Shown: positions 43,713 through 52,882, numbered from the stretch's first letter. The stretch: DNA of 64,000 nt from Actinomycetales bacterium (GCA_017308515.1 JAFKEN010000009.1:62001-126000), one strand, 5' to 3'. Notes: generated by a model from the sequence alone, not told the origin. Made by a program: numbers and translations.

Positions 43713-45310
43713 GCGTGCACCACGGCTGGGTCGGCGATCCGGCCCTGTTCGTCGCCGTGCACCTGCCCGAGCGCGCGGCCCTCGGCGTCGTGATCTGCCC
43801 GCCGCTGGCGCAGGAGGGCGTCAGCGCCTACCGCACCCTGCGGCTGCTCGCCGAGCGTCTCGAGGCGCGCGGCGTCGCCGCGGTGCGCTTCGACGCACCC
43901 GGCCGCGGCGAATCGGCCCCGGTCGCCGAGACCGGCGCGGTGCTCGGCGGGGCCCGCGAGGCGGCCGAGCTGCTGCGTCGTGCAGGCTGCGCCCGGATCG
44001 CGTACCTGGGGCTCGCCTCGGGCGCGTTCGCCGCGTCGGCGGCCGCCGAGCCGGGCGACCTGCTCGTGCTGTGGGACGCGCCGCGCTCCGGTCGCGCCTG
44101 GCTGCGCCGTCAGCGCTCGCTCGCCGCCCTCACGCTCGGCCCCGACCGGGTCGCCGACGGCGTCGAGACCATCGTCGGCATGGACCTCACCGAGGGCGAG
44201 GTCGCCGCGATCGGCGCGGCCGGCGTCGCCGTGCCCGCGGGGGTGCGCGCGGTCGCGGTCGTGCGCCGGGGCGAGCAGCCGCCGGCCGAGGTCGCCGAGA
44301 CGGTCGAGGTCGACGGCATGGAGGACCTGCTCGGCGTGTCGAGCATGACCTCGCGCATCCCGGCCGACGCGGTGCTGACGATCGTCGACCGGCTCGCCGC
44401 CGAGGCGGGGAGCGGCGCGGAGGAATCGCCGGCGGGGGCGTCCGCCGAGCCGGCGCCGCTGACCCCGCCGCGGCTCGCCGCCGAACGGCACGCCGACGGC
44501 ATCGTCGAGCGGCTCCTGCGGGTCGGGCCGCACGCGCTCTTCGGCATCGAGACCGCGCCGCGCGATCCCGCGCCCGGCGCCCCCGTGCTGCTGCTGCACA
44601 ACGGGGCTTCCGAGCACCGGGTCGGCGCCGCCGACTACCAGGTGCTGTGGGGCCGTGAGCTCGCGGCTCGCGGCGTGCGGGTGCTGCGGGTCGACCGCCG
44701 CGGCACGGGCGAGAGCGGCGAGCTCGACCTCGACCCCGACGACCTCATGTTCACGCAGGCGTGGATCGACGACCAGGACGCCATGATCGAGGCCGCCGGC
44801 GTCGACGGCGACCGCCTCGTGGTCGCGGGCCTGTGCGTCGGCGCCTGGCTCGCGGCGCACGCCGCCCCCCGCCGCCCCCGACTCGTCGTCGGCATCAGCC
44901 AGGACGTCTTCCGCCCCGAACCCGCCGCCCCGAACGAGATCGTCGAGTACTTCCGCCAGGTGGATCGCGTCACCCCCGCGAGGCGTCGGCTGCGGAGGGC
45001 GTTCAACCGCTTCGCCCCGCCGCGGCTCAAGGTGCTCGTGGCCCGCACCCGCGGGCGCGGCGACGTCGGCGCGCACTTCGCGCCGCTCGCCGAGGCCGGC
45101 GTGCCGACCGTTCTGCTGCTGTCGCCGCTCGACGTCGCGGGCTTCGCGGATCTCGACGGCCCCGAGACGGTGCGGCGGATGGGCGGCGCGGTCGAGGTGA
45201 TCCGGCTGCCCTCCGGCGACCACTCGCTCTTCAGCCGCCCGGCCCGCCTGCGGGTGTTCGAGGAGCTGAGCTCCCGCGTGGCCGCGGGCGCCGCGCCGGG
45301 CGCTCATTAG
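43709..45310 (+). CDS. Two-domain alpha/beta hydrolase with Cys nucleophile
   Basis: 533 residues, two fused alpha/beta-hydrolase domains. The first (about 1-240) has GLASG at 101-105 with Ala103 where the nucleophile should be, so it looks inactive. The second (about 270-533) has GLCVG with C376 as nucleophile, and a C-terminal GDHSLFS with H505 as catalytic His. An Asp-rich linker and EESPAGAS low-complexity stretch join them. As the last gene of the operon (GTGA overlap) it is a candidate release enzyme, a thioesterase or cyclase acting on the carrier-bound product. Confidence 0.8.
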   Translation: MSVHHGWVGDPALFVAVHLPERAALGVVICPPLAQEGVSAYRTLRLLAERLEARGVAAVRFDAPGRGESAPVAETGAVLGGAREAAELLRRAGCARIAYLGLASGAFAASAAAEPGDLLVLWDAPRSGRAWLRRQRSLAALTLGPDRVADGVETIVGMDLTEGEVAAIGAAGVAVPAGVRAVAVVRRGEQPPAEVAETVEVDGMEDLLGVSSMTSRIPADAVLTIVDRLAAEAGSGAEESPAGASAEPAPLTPPRLAAERHADGIVERLLRVGPHALFGIETAPRDPAPGAPVLLLHNGASEHRVGAADYQVLWGRELAARGVRVLRVDRRGTGESGELDLDPDDLMFTQAWIDDQDAMIEAAGVDGDRLVVAGLCVGAWLAAHAAPRRPRLVVGISQDVFRPEPAAPNEIVEYFRQVDRVTPARRRLRRAFNRFAPPRLKVLVARTRGRGDVGAHFAPLAEAGVPTVLLLSPLDVAGFADLDGPETVRRMGGAVEVIRLPSGDHSLFSRPARLRVFEELSSRVAAGAAPGAH

Positions 45311-45313
45311 GCT
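45308..45313 (+). promoter_or_regulatory. -10 TAGGCT of the SpoU gene, sharing TAG with the hydrolase stop
   Basis: TAGGCT six bases before GTG 45320; bases 1-3 are the hydrolase stop codon. Confidence 0.55.
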
Positions 45314-45319
45314 CGGAGC

Positions 45320-46138
45320 GTGATCGACAACCCCCGGTCGCCGCGCGTGCGGGCGGTGCACAAGCTCGCCAAGCGCAGCGCGCGCCGCGAGTCGGGGATG
45401 TTCCTCGTCGAGGGCCCGCAGGCGGTGCGGGAGGTGCTCGCCTTCCATCCCGAGATCGTCGGAGAGCTGTATCTGACGCCCGCGGCCCTCGAGCGGCACG
45501 GGCGGCTCGTCGCGACCGCCGCCGAGCGCAGCCTCCAGGTCGAGACGGTGAGCGAGGCCGTCATCGAGGCGATGGCCGACACCGTCACGCCGCAGGGTGT
45601 CGTCGCCGTCTGCCGCCAGCCGGAGGTGGGGCTCGACGCCGTGCTGCGCCCCGGTGCGCGGCTGGTCGCGATCCTCGACGAGGTGCGCGACCCCGGCAAC
45701 GCGGGCACGATCATCCGCGCCGCGGATGCCGCCGGCGCCGACGGCGTCGTCGTCACCCGCTCGAGCGTCGACGTCTTCAACCCGAAGGTCGTGCGCTCGA
45801 CCACCGGGTCGCTCTTCCACCTCCCGGTCGCGCAGGGCGTCGACCGCGAGGAGGCGATCGCCGCCGCGCGCGCCGCGGGCCTGCAGGTGCTCGCCGCCGA
45901 CGTGAGCGGCGTCGACCTGCCCGAGCTCGACGACCGGATGGCGCGGCCGACCGCCTGGCTGTTCGGCAACGAGGCGCGCGGCCTCGACGACGCGACCCTC
46001 GGCCTCGTCGAGCACGTCGTCAAGGTGCCGATCTACGGCCACGCCGAGTCGATGAATCTGGCCACCGCCGCGAGCGTGTGCCTCTACCAGACGGCCTTCG
46101 CGCAGCGCATCGCCGCACGTCGGGGCGAGGGCTCGTAG
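45320..46138 (+). CDS. tsnR: SpoU/TrmH-family 23S rRNA 2'-O-methyltransferase
   Basis: 272 residues. N-terminal L30e-like substrate domain, then the SPOUT knot with motif 1 NAGTIIRAADAAGADGVV, motif 2 LFGNEARGL and motif 3 MNLATAASVCLYQ. Expected to methylate a ribose in 23S rRNA. The gene lies between rplT and pheS in actinobacteria (tsnR, Rv1644). Here the carrier-protein operon separates it from rplT. The exact nucleotide is not known. Confidence 0.9.
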   Translation: MIDNPRSPRVRAVHKLAKRSARRESGMFLVEGPQAVREVLAFHPEIVGELYLTPAALERHGRLVATAAERSLQVETVSEAVIEAMADTVTPQGVVAVCRQPEVGLDAVLRPGARLVAILDEVRDPGNAGTIIRAADAAGADGVVVTRSSVDVFNPKVVRSTTGSLFHLPVAQGVDREEAIAAARAAGLQVLAADVSGVDLPELDDRMARPTAWLFGNEARGLDDATLGLVEHVVKVPIYGHAESMNLATAASVCLYQTAFAQRIAARRGEGS

Positions 46139-46164
46139 CGGCCGGGGCGGGCTGCGCGCCTCGC

Positions 46165-46170
46165 TAGACT
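46165..46170 (+). promoter_or_regulatory. -10 TAGACT of pheS
   Basis: TAGACT eight bases before GTG 46179; leaderless pattern. Confidence 0.55.
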
Positions 46171-46178
46171 CGATCCTC

Positions 46179-47219
46179 GTGTCCGACGCCCCCCGCATCA
46201 CCGAGAGCGCGGTCGCCGAGGCCGTGGACGCGGCGCTCGCCGCCGTGGCCTCCGCCGCCGACTCCGCCGCGCTGAAGGCCGCGCGCAGCGCCCACGCGGG
46301 CGAGGCCTCGCCGCTCGCGCAGCTGAACGCCGCGATCCGCGACCTGCCCGGATCGGAGAAGGCCGCCGCGGGCAAGCTCGTCGGCCAGGCGCGCGCCCGC
46401 GTCGCCGAGGCGTTCACCGCCCGGCAGGAGCAGCTCGCCGCCGAGGAGGAGCAGGCGCGGCTCGCCGCCGAGGCCGTCGATGTCACCGCGATCGCGCCCC
46501 GCCGTCGGCTCGGCGCGCGCCACCCGCTCACCATGCTCATGGAGGAGATGGCCGACATCTTCGTCGGCATGGGGTGGGAGGTCGGCGAGGGCCCCGAGGT
46601 CGATCACGAGTGGTTCATCTTCGACGCGCTCAACACCGACCCCGACCACCCGGCCCGCAGCGAGCAGGACACCCTCTACCTCTCGCCGACGCAGCGGCAC
46701 CTCGCGCTGCGCTCGCACACCTCGACGGTGCAGATCCGCTCGCTGCTGAGCCGGCCGCTGCCGGTCTACGTCGTCGCGCCCGGCAAGGTGTTCCGCCGCG
46801 ACGAGCTCGACGCGACCCACACCCCGGTGTTCCACCAGATCGAGGGCATCGCGATCGACCGCGGGCTCACGATGGCGCACCTGCGCGGCACGCTCGAGCA
46901 CCTCGCGCGCGCGATGTTCGGGCCCGAGGCGCGCATCCGGTTGCGTCCCAACTTCTTCCCCTTCACCGAGCCGAGTGCCGAGATGGACGTCTGGCACCCG
47001 ACCGCGAAGGGCGGCCCGCGCTGGATCGAGTGGGGCGGCTGCGGCATGGTCGACCCGAACGTGCTGCGCAGCGCGGGGGTGGACCCGGCCGAGTACCAGG
47101 GCTTCGCCTTCGGCATGGGCATCGAGCGCACGCTGCAGTTCCGCAACGGGCTGAGCGACATGCGCGACATGGTCGAGGGCGACGTGCGCTTCTCGCAGCA
47201 GTTCGGGATGGTGGTCTGA
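46179..47219 (+). CDS. pheS: Phenylalanyl-tRNA synthetase alpha subunit
   Basis: 346 residues. N-terminal coiled-coil for tRNA binding, then the class II core: HPLTMLMEEMADIFVGMGW, RTHTSTVQIR-type motif 2 (here RSHTSTVQIRS), and GFAFGMGIERTLQFRNGL as motif 3. Forms the alpha2-beta2 enzyme with PheT, whose gene starts one base after the stop. Confidence 0.97.
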   Translation: MSDAPRITESAVAEAVDAALAAVASAADSAALKAARSAHAGEASPLAQLNAAIRDLPGSEKAAAGKLVGQARARVAEAFTARQEQLAAEEEQARLAAEAVDVTAIAPRRRLGARHPLTMLMEEMADIFVGMGWEVGEGPEVDHEWFIFDALNTDPDHPARSEQDTLYLSPTQRHLALRSHTSTVQIRSLLSRPLPVYVVAPGKVFRRDELDATHTPVFHQIEGIAIDRGLTMAHLRGTLEHLARAMFGPEARIRLRPNFFPFTEPSAEMDVWHPTAKGGPRWIEWGGCGMVDPNVLRSAGVDPAEYQGFAFGMGIERTLQFRNGLSDMRDMVEGDVRFSQQFGMVV

Positions 47220-47220
47220 C

Positions 47221-49728
47221 ATGCGCGTTCCCGTGAGCTGGCTGCGCGAGTGGGTCGACCTGCCCTCCGGGCTCGAGCTGCCCGCGATGCTCGAGCACCT
47301 CCACGCCGCGCTCGTGAAGGTGGGCTTCGAGGAGGAGGACATCCACGTCTTCGACGTGACCGGTCCCGTCGTGGTCGGCCGCGTGCTCGAGCGCGAGCCC
47401 GAGCCGCAGAGCAACGGCAAGACGATCAACTGGTGCCGGGTCGACGTCGGCGAGGCCGAGCCGCGCGGCATCGTCTGCGGCGCGCACAACTTCGAGGCGG
47501 GCGACCTCGTGGTCGTGACCCTGCCGGGCGCGGTGCTGCCCGGCGGCTTCGCGATCGCGGCCCGGAAGACCTACGGCCACGTCTCCGACGGCATGATCGC
47601 GAGCGCGCGCGAGCTCGGCTACGGCGACGAGCACGACGGCATCCTGCGCCTGGCCGACCTCGGCATCGAGGCCCCCGTCGGCGCCGACGCGATCGCGCTG
47701 CTCGGGCTCGACGACGGCGCGGTCGACATCAACGTCACGCCCGACCGCGGCTACGCGCTCTCGATCCGCGGCCTCGCGCGCGAGTACGGCCACTCCACGG
47801 GGGCGCGCTTCAGCGACCCGGCGGAGGCCGTCACGGTCGAGCCGAGCCACGGCTTCGATCTCTCGGTCGTCGACGACGCCCCGATCCGCGGCAACCACGG
47901 CGCGCCGACCGGCGTGTTCCGCGTCGTGCGCGGCATCGACGGCCACCGCCCGACCCCGCCGTGGATGCGCGCGCGGCTGCTGCTGGCGGGCATCCGCTCG
48001 ATCTCGCTGCCGGTCGACGTCACCAACTACGTCATGCTCGAGCTCGGCCAGCCGATCCACGGCTACGACCTCGCGAAGGTGCGCGGGGGCATCGCGATCC
48101 GCCGTGCCCGGCCGGGGGAGTCGATCGAGACTCTCGACGGCAAGCGGCGCGAGCTCGACGTCGAGGATCTCGTGGTGTGCGACGACTCCGGGCCGATCGG
48201 CCTCGGAGCCGTCATGGGCGGCGCGAGCACCGAGATGGGCGCCGACACCGTCGACGTGCTCGTCGAGGCGTTCCACTGGGATCCGATCTCGGTCAGCCGC
48301 AGCGCCCGCCGCCACAAGCTGTTCAGCGAGGCCTCCAAGCGCTTCGAGCGCGGCGTCGACCCGGCGATGCCGCCGATCGCCGCGCAGCGCGTCGTCGACC
48401 TGCTCGTCGAGCTGGCGGGAGGCACCGCCGACGAGCTCGGCGCCAGCTTCGGCGCCCCGCCGGCGCCCGCCGCGATCGCGCTCGACGTGCGCCGCCCCGA
48501 GGCGCTCATCGGCGTCGCCTACACCGACGAGGAGGTCGTCGGCACCCTCGAGCTCATCGGCGCCGAGGTCGCGCGCGACGGCGACGCCCTCGCCGTGACG
48601 CCGCCGAGCTGGCGGCCCGACCTCGTCGACGATGCCGGTCTCGTCGAGGAGATCGCGCGGATCACCGGCTACGACCGCGTCGGCTCCGCCCTGCCCACCG
48701 CGCCCCCCGGTCGCGGCCTCACGCCCGCGCAGCGCCTGCGTCGCCGGGTGGGGGAGGTGCTCGCCGCCGCCGGCGGGACCGAGGTGCTCAGCTACCCCTT
48801 CCAGTCCGAGGAGACGGTCGCGCGCTTCAGCCCCGAGGGCGAGGCCTTCCACGTCGCGAACGCTCTCGACCCGCGCGAGCCGTACCTGCGCCGCTCGCTG
48901 CTGCCGGGCCTCGCGGTCGCGGCGCAGCGCAATCTCTCCCGCGGCCTCACCGATCTCGCGCTGTTCGAGCTCGGCCGGGTCTTCGGCGAGGGCGAGACCG
49001 CCGGCTGGGGCACGGAGGAGCTGCCGCCGCTCGGCGTGACCCTGCCCGACGCGACAGTCGCGGGCCTGCTCGCCTCGGTGCCGCCGCAGCCCTGGCACGT
49101 CGGCGCGCTGCTGCTGGGCGACGCCGTCGCCGCCGGGCCGGGCCGCGCCGCGGAGCCTGCGGGCCTCGCCGACGCTCTCGACGTCGTGCGGCAGGTGGCG
49201 CTCGCCGCCGGCGTCGCCGTCGAGGTGCGCGCGGGGTCCCACCCGGCGCTGCACCCCGGCCGGACCGCCGAGATCGTCGTACGCGACGCCAGCGGCGCCG
49301 AACACGCGGTCGGCGTCGCCGGCGAGCTGATGCCGGCGCTCGCCGAGGAGCTCGACCTCCCGCGCGTGGTCGCGGTCGCGGAGCTCGACCTCGACGCCGT
49401 GATGGGGCTCGCCGGGGGTGAGCGGGTGATCCGCCCGATCGGGGCGCTGCCCGCCGCGACCCAGGATCTCTCGCTCGTCGTGCCCGCCGAGGTGCCGGCC
49501 GCCGAGGTGCTCGCCGCCGTCGTCGAGGGCGCGGGGGAGCTGCTCGAGCACGCCGCGCTCGTCGACGACTACCGCGGCGCGGGTCTGCCCGAGGGCCGCA
49601 AGTCGCTGACCTTCGCCCTGCGCTTCCGCGCCGAGGATCGCACCCTCACCGCCGCCGAGGCGACGGAGGCGAAGCTCGCCGGCGCCGCGCGCGCGGGGGA
49701 GCGGGTCGGCGCGACGATCCGCGAGTAA
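47221..49728 (+). CDS. pheT: Phenylalanyl-tRNA synthetase beta subunit
   Basis: 835 residues. N-terminal tRNA-binding (EMAP-like) domain around 40-150, B3/B4 editing domain near 215-370, B5 and the inactive class II core, and the C-terminal anticodon-binding FDX-ACB domain (about 735-835, KSLTFALRFRAEDRTLT). MRVPVSWLREWVDL is the standard start. Cotranscribed with pheS. A strong hairpin follows. Confidence 0.97.
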   Translation: MRVPVSWLREWVDLPSGLELPAMLEHLHAALVKVGFEEEDIHVFDVTGPVVVGRVLEREPEPQSNGKTINWCRVDVGEAEPRGIVCGAHNFEAGDLVVVTLPGAVLPGGFAIAARKTYGHVSDGMIASARELGYGDEHDGILRLADLGIEAPVGADAIALLGLDDGAVDINVTPDRGYALSIRGLAREYGHSTGARFSDPAEAVTVEPSHGFDLSVVDDAPIRGNHGAPTGVFRVVRGIDGHRPTPPWMRARLLLAGIRSISLPVDVTNYVMLELGQPIHGYDLAKVRGGIAIRRARPGESIETLDGKRRELDVEDLVVCDDSGPIGLGAVMGGASTEMGADTVDVLVEAFHWDPISVSRSARRHKLFSEASKRFERGVDPAMPPIAAQRVVDLLVELAGGTADELGASFGAPPAPAAIALDVRRPEALIGVAYTDEEVVGTLELIGAEVARDGDALAVTPPSWRPDLVDDAGLVEEIARITGYDRVGSALPTAPPGRGLTPAQRLRRRVGEVLAAAGGTEVLSYPFQSEETVARFSPEGEAFHVANALDPREPYLRRSLLPGLAVAAQRNLSRGLTDLALFELGRVFGEGETAGWGTEELPPLGVTLPDATVAGLLASVPPQPWHVGALLLGDAVAAGPGRAAEPAGLADALDVVRQVALAAGVAVEVRAGSHPALHPGRTAEIVVRDASGAEHAVGVAGELMPALAEELDLPRVVAVAELDLDAVMGLAGGERVIRPIGALPAATQDLSLVVPAEVPAAEVLAAVVEGAGELLEHAALVDDYRGAGLPEGRKSLTFALRFRAEDRTLTAAEATEAKLAGAARAGERVGATIRE

Positions 49729-49745
49729 CGGCCCCGGAACGCGGA

Positions 49746-49773
49746 CGACGCCCCGGCCGCAGCCGGGGCGTCG
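49746..49773 (+). terminator. Hairpin terminator after pheT
   Basis: Perfect 12-pair stem CGACGCCCCGGC / GCCGGGGCGTCG with a four-base CGCA loop. It lies between converging pheT and DUF937 genes and may serve both. Confidence 0.75.
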
Positions 49774-49807
49774 CGCGTCGTGGGTCCGGCGCAGGCCGGA
49801 GCGCGAG

Positions 49808-50356
49808 TCACTTGCCGCCGAGCAGGCCCCCCAGCACGCCGCCGAGCATGTCCTGACCCTGCTTGCTCGACAGCAGTCCGCCGAGCACGTCGCCGATGCC
49901 GCCCGAGCTCGCCGGCTCCTCCTTCGGAGCGGCGGTGGTCGTCGAGCCGCCGAGGAACTTCGAGGCGAGCCAGGAGAGCACGATCGGCGCGACGATCGGC
50001 AGCACCTGCTTGATGATCTCGCCGGTCACGTCGCCCGCCGAGCTGTTCGCGGCGAGGGTGGTGGCCACCTGGTCGGTCTTGGCACCGAACACGTGGCCGA
50101 CGATCTTCTCGCCGTCCTTCGTGTCGACATCCTTGAGGGAGGCCTTGCCGCCCTTGACGGCCTTGCCCTGGTGGTGCACGACGGCCTTCTCGAGCGAGGC
50201 CTTGCCCTGCGGGCTCTGCGCGTTCGCGGCGAGACCGCCGACGAGGCCGGGGAGCACCTGCTGCACGGCGGCGTCGGCGACCGATTCCGGGATCCCGAGC
50301 TGCTTGGCGATGTCGCCGGTCGGGATGATCTTCATGAGCTCGTCGAGGTCAGACAT
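49808..50356 (-). CDS. DUF937 domain protein
   Basis: 182 residues. DUF937 pattern: LDELMKIIPTGDIAKQLG, QVLPGLVGGLAANA, LPIVAPIVLSWLASKFLG. The C-terminus repeats GGVLGGLLG-type Gly/Leu motifs. Related to YidB-like proteins of unknown function. TAGGGT six bases before the ATG. Confidence 0.88.
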   Translation of the reverse strand: MSDLDELMKIIPTGDIAKQLGIPESVADAAVQQVLPGLVGGLAANAQSPQGKASLEKAVVHHQGKAVKGGKASLKDVDTKDGEKIVGHVFGAKTDQVATTLAANSSAGDVTGEIIKQVLPIVAPIVLSWLASKFLGGSTTTAAPKEEPASSGGIGDVLGGLLSSKQGQDMLGGVLGGLLGGK

Positions 50357-50362
50357 GGGCTC

Positions 50363-50368
50363 ACCCTA
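50363..50368 (-). promoter_or_regulatory. -10 TAGGGT of the DUF937 gene
   Basis: TAGGGT on the minus strand six bases before the ATG at 50356. Confidence 0.5.
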
Positions 50369-50415
50369 GCGCCGGGCCGCGGCGGCGGGGAGTGGCGGCC
50401 GGGCGGCCGCTCCCG

Positions 50416-50421
50416 TAGGGT
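50416..50421 (+). promoter_or_regulatory. -10 TAGGGT of the Arg-rich small ORF
   Basis: TAGGGT six bases before ATG 50428; same spacing as the real leaderless genes nearby. Confidence 0.45.
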
Positions 50422-50427
50422 TCTGCC

Positions 50428-50544
50428 ATGTCTCAGCCGCGGATCCTCGACGCGGGCGTCCAGCCCCGCGCGATCCGCCGCGCCGGCCTCCGCGGCGCGC
50501 TGCGCCGTGCCGAGCGCCGAATCCCGGCGACGCCGCGCCCCTGA
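50428..50544 (+). CDS. Putative Arg-rich leader peptide upstream of argC
   Basis: 38 codons, starting MSQPRILDAGVQPRAIRRAG, with ten Arg residues including three Arg-Arg pairs. It lies 123 bases before argC with a leaderless-type -10, in the place expected of an arginine-responsive attenuator. Random high-GC frames are also Arg-rich, so this is only a candidate. The rest of 50357-50666 holds the argC promoter region. Confidence 0.4.
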   Translation: MSQPRILDAGVQPRAIRRAGLRGALRRAERRIPATPRP

Positions 50545-50621
50545 GCCTCCCGGTCTCACGCCCGACGTCGCCGCCTCCGGCCCCCGGCCGGTGCGCCCCT
50601 CCTCTGGCGGGGTCGCCTCGG

Positions 50622-50660
50622 CGCCGAATCCGCGGACGCCGAATCCGCGAACCCTAAGGT
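50622..50660 (+). promoter_or_regulatory. argC promoter with 15-base tandem repeat
   Basis: CGCCGAATCCGCGGA at 50622-50636 is repeated with one change at 50637-50651, over the -35 region. TAAGGT at 50655-50660 is the -10, six bases before ATG 50667. The repeated GAAT is reminiscent of ArgR half-sites, but both copies point the same way. Confidence 0.5.
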
Positions 50661-50666
50661 TGTCGC

Positions 50667-51734
50667 ATGCCCTTCTCCGTCGCTGTCGCCGGCGCGAGCG
50701 GCTACGCGGGCGGTGAGCTCCTGCGCCTGCTGTCGGCGCATCCGGAGTTCGAGGTCCGCACCGTGACCGCGCACTCGAGCGCGGGTCGTCCGCTCGGCGA
50801 GGTGCAGCCGCACCTGCGCCGGCTCGCCGAGCTGCCGCTGCTCGAGACGAGCCCCGAGACCCTCGCCGGCCACGACGCGGTCTTCCTCGCGCTGCCGCAC
50901 GGCGCCTCCGCCGCGATCGCGGCCCAGCTCGCCCCCGACACCCTCGTCGTCGACTGCGGGGCGGATCACCGCCTCGAGCGCGCCGAGGACTGGAGCGCCT
51001 ACTACCCCGGCCCGCACGCCGGCACCTGGGAGTACGGCGTGCCGGAGCTGCCGCGCGCGGGGGGCCGCCAGCGCGACCGGCTGCGCGGGGCCCGGCGGAT
51101 CGCGGCCCCCGGCTGCAACGCGAGCACCGTCGCGCTCTCGCTGGCCCCCGGCATCGCCGCGGGACTGCTCGAGCCCGAGGACCTCGTGAGCGTGCTCGCC
51201 GTCGGCCCCTCCGGGGCCGGCCGGGCGGCGAAGGTCGAGCTGCTCGCGAGCGAGCTCCTCGGCTCGGCGAACCCCTACGCGGTCGGCGGCACCCACCGTC
51301 ACCTGCCCGAGATCGTGCAGGCGCTGCGCTGGGCGGCGGCCGGCGCGAGCGGCGACGGGAGCGCGCGCGAGGCGACCCTCTCGTTCACGCCCGTGCTCGT
51401 GCCGATGAGCCGCGGCATCCTCGCCACCTCGACGGCCCGCGTGGCCCCCGGCACGAGCGCCGCGCAGCTGCGCGCAGCGTGGCACGAGCTCTACGCCGAC
51501 GAGCCCTTCGTGCAGCTGCTGCCGGAGGGGGCGTTCCCCCGCTCCGGCGACGTGCTCGGCTCGAACGTCGCGGCGATGGGGCTCACCCTCGACGCCCACA
51601 GCGGCCGCGCGGTCGTGGTGACCGCCGTCGACAACCTCGTGAAGGGCACGGCCGGCGCCGCGATCCAGTCGGCCAATCTCGCCCTCGACCTGCCCGAGAT
51701 CCTGGGCCTGCCCGTGGATGGAGTCGCCCCGTGA
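50667..51734 (+). CDS. argC: N-acetyl-gamma-glutamyl-phosphate reductase
   Basis: 355 residues. NADPH-dependent step three of arginine synthesis. Nucleotide motif [15 protein letters not shown] at the N-terminus and the catalytic Cys in [15 protein letters not shown]. The [10 protein letters not shown] substrate motif is present. First gene of argCJBDF, each overlapping the next by four bases. Confidence 0.96.
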   Translation: MPFSVAVAGASGYAGGELLRLLSAHPEFEVRTVTAHSSAGRPLGEVQPHLRRLAELPLLETSPETLAGHDAVFLALPHGASAAIAAQLAPDTLVVDCGADHRLERAEDWSAYYPGPHAGTWEYGVPELPRAGGRQRDRLRGARRIAAPGCNASTVALSLAPGIAAGLLEPEDLVSVLAVGPSGAGRAAKVELLASELLGSANPYAVGGTHRHLPEIVQALRWAAAGASGDGSAREATLSFTPVLVPMSRGILATSTARVAPGTSAAQLRAAWHELYADEPFVQLLPEGAFPRSGDVLGSNVAAMGLTLDAHSGRAVVVTAVDNLVKGTAGAAIQSANLALDLPEILGLPVDGVAP

Positions 51735-52882
51735 CCGTCACCGCTCCCGCCGGATTCGAGGCCGCGGGCATCGCCGCCGGGCTCAAGAGCTCCGGTGCGC
51801 CCGACCTCGCGCTCGTCGTCAACCGCGGCCCGCGCCAGGCCGGCGCGGCGGTCTTCACCTCCAACCGCGCGAAGGCGAACCCGATCCTGTGGTCGCAGCA
51901 GGCCGTGGCCGACGGCACGGTCGCGGCGATCGTGCTCAACTCGGGCGGCGCGAACTGCTTCACCGGGGCGGAGGGGTTCCAGACCACGCACGCGACGGCC
52001 GAGGCCGTGGGCACCGCACTCGGCGTCGGGCCCGGCGACGTGCTCGTCTGTTCGACCGGGCTGATCGGTCAGCAGCTGCCGCGCGAGACCCTGCTCGCCG
52101 GCGTCGGCACCGTCGCGGCGGCGCTGTCGCCCGAGGGCGGCGCCGACGCGGCGCGCGCCATCATGACGACCGACACCCACCCCAAGACGGTCGTCGTCGA
52201 GGGGGCGGGCTGGAGCGTGGGCGGCATGGCCAAGGGCGCCGGGATGCTCGCGCCCGGCCTCGCGACGATGCTCGTCGTGCTCACGACCGACGCCGACGCG
52301 ACGGCGCCCGAGCTCGACGCGGCGCTGCGGGCCGCGACGCGCGTGAGCTTCGACCGGCTCGACTCGGACGGCTGCATGTCGACCAACGACCAGGTGACGC
52401 TGCTCGCGAGCGGGGCCAGCGGCATCCGCCCGGCTGCCGACGAACTGGCCGAGGCGGTGACCGCCGCGTGCCTCGACCTCGCGCGCCAGCTGCAGGCCGA
52501 CGCCGAGGGCGCGAGCCACGACATCGCGATCGAGGTCGTGCACGCCGCGAGCGAGGACGACGCCGTCGAGGTCGGCCGCTCGGTCGCGCGCAACAACCTG
52601 TTCAAGGCGGCCGTGTTCGGCAACGACCCCAACTGGGGCCGGGTGCTCGCCGCGATCGGCACCACCTCGGCCGCGTTCGACCCCTACGCGGTCGACGTCG
52701 CCATGAACGGGGTGCGGGTCTGCTCGAACGGCGGCCCCGACCGCCCGCGCGAGGAGGTCGACCTCAGCCCGCGGGCGACGCACGTGCTCATCGACCTCAA
52801 GGCCGGCGAGGCGAGCGCGACCATCCTCACCAACGACCTCACGCACGACTACGTGCACGAGAACTCGGCGTACTCCTCGTGA
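51731..52882 (+). CDS. argJ: Bifunctional ornithine acetyltransferase / N-acetylglutamate synthase
   Basis: 383 residues from GTG 51731 (GTGA with argC). It recycles the acetyl group from N-acetylornithine to glutamate. The self-cleavage Thr is in [20 protein letters not shown] (before the ATMLV), giving alpha and beta chains; the beta chain has [15 protein letters not shown]. With ArgJ present, no ArgE is needed. Confidence 0.96.
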   Translation: MTVTAPAGFEAAGIAAGLKSSGAPDLALVVNRGPRQAGAAVFTSNRAKANPILWSQQAVADGTVAAIVLNSGGANCFTGAEGFQTTHATAEAVGTALGVGPGDVLVCSTGLIGQQLPRETLLAGVGTVAAALSPEGGADAARAIMTTDTHPKTVVVEGAGWSVGGMAKGAGMLAPGLATMLVVLTTDADATAPELDAALRAATRVSFDRLDSDGCMSTNDQVTLLASGASGIRPAADELAEAVTAACLDLARQLQADAEGASHDIAIEVVHAASEDDAVEVGRSVARNNLFKAAVFGNDPNWGRVLAAIGTTSAAFDPYAVDVAMNGVRVCSNGGPDRPREEVDLSPRATHVLIDLKAGEASATILTNDLTHDYVHENSAYSS

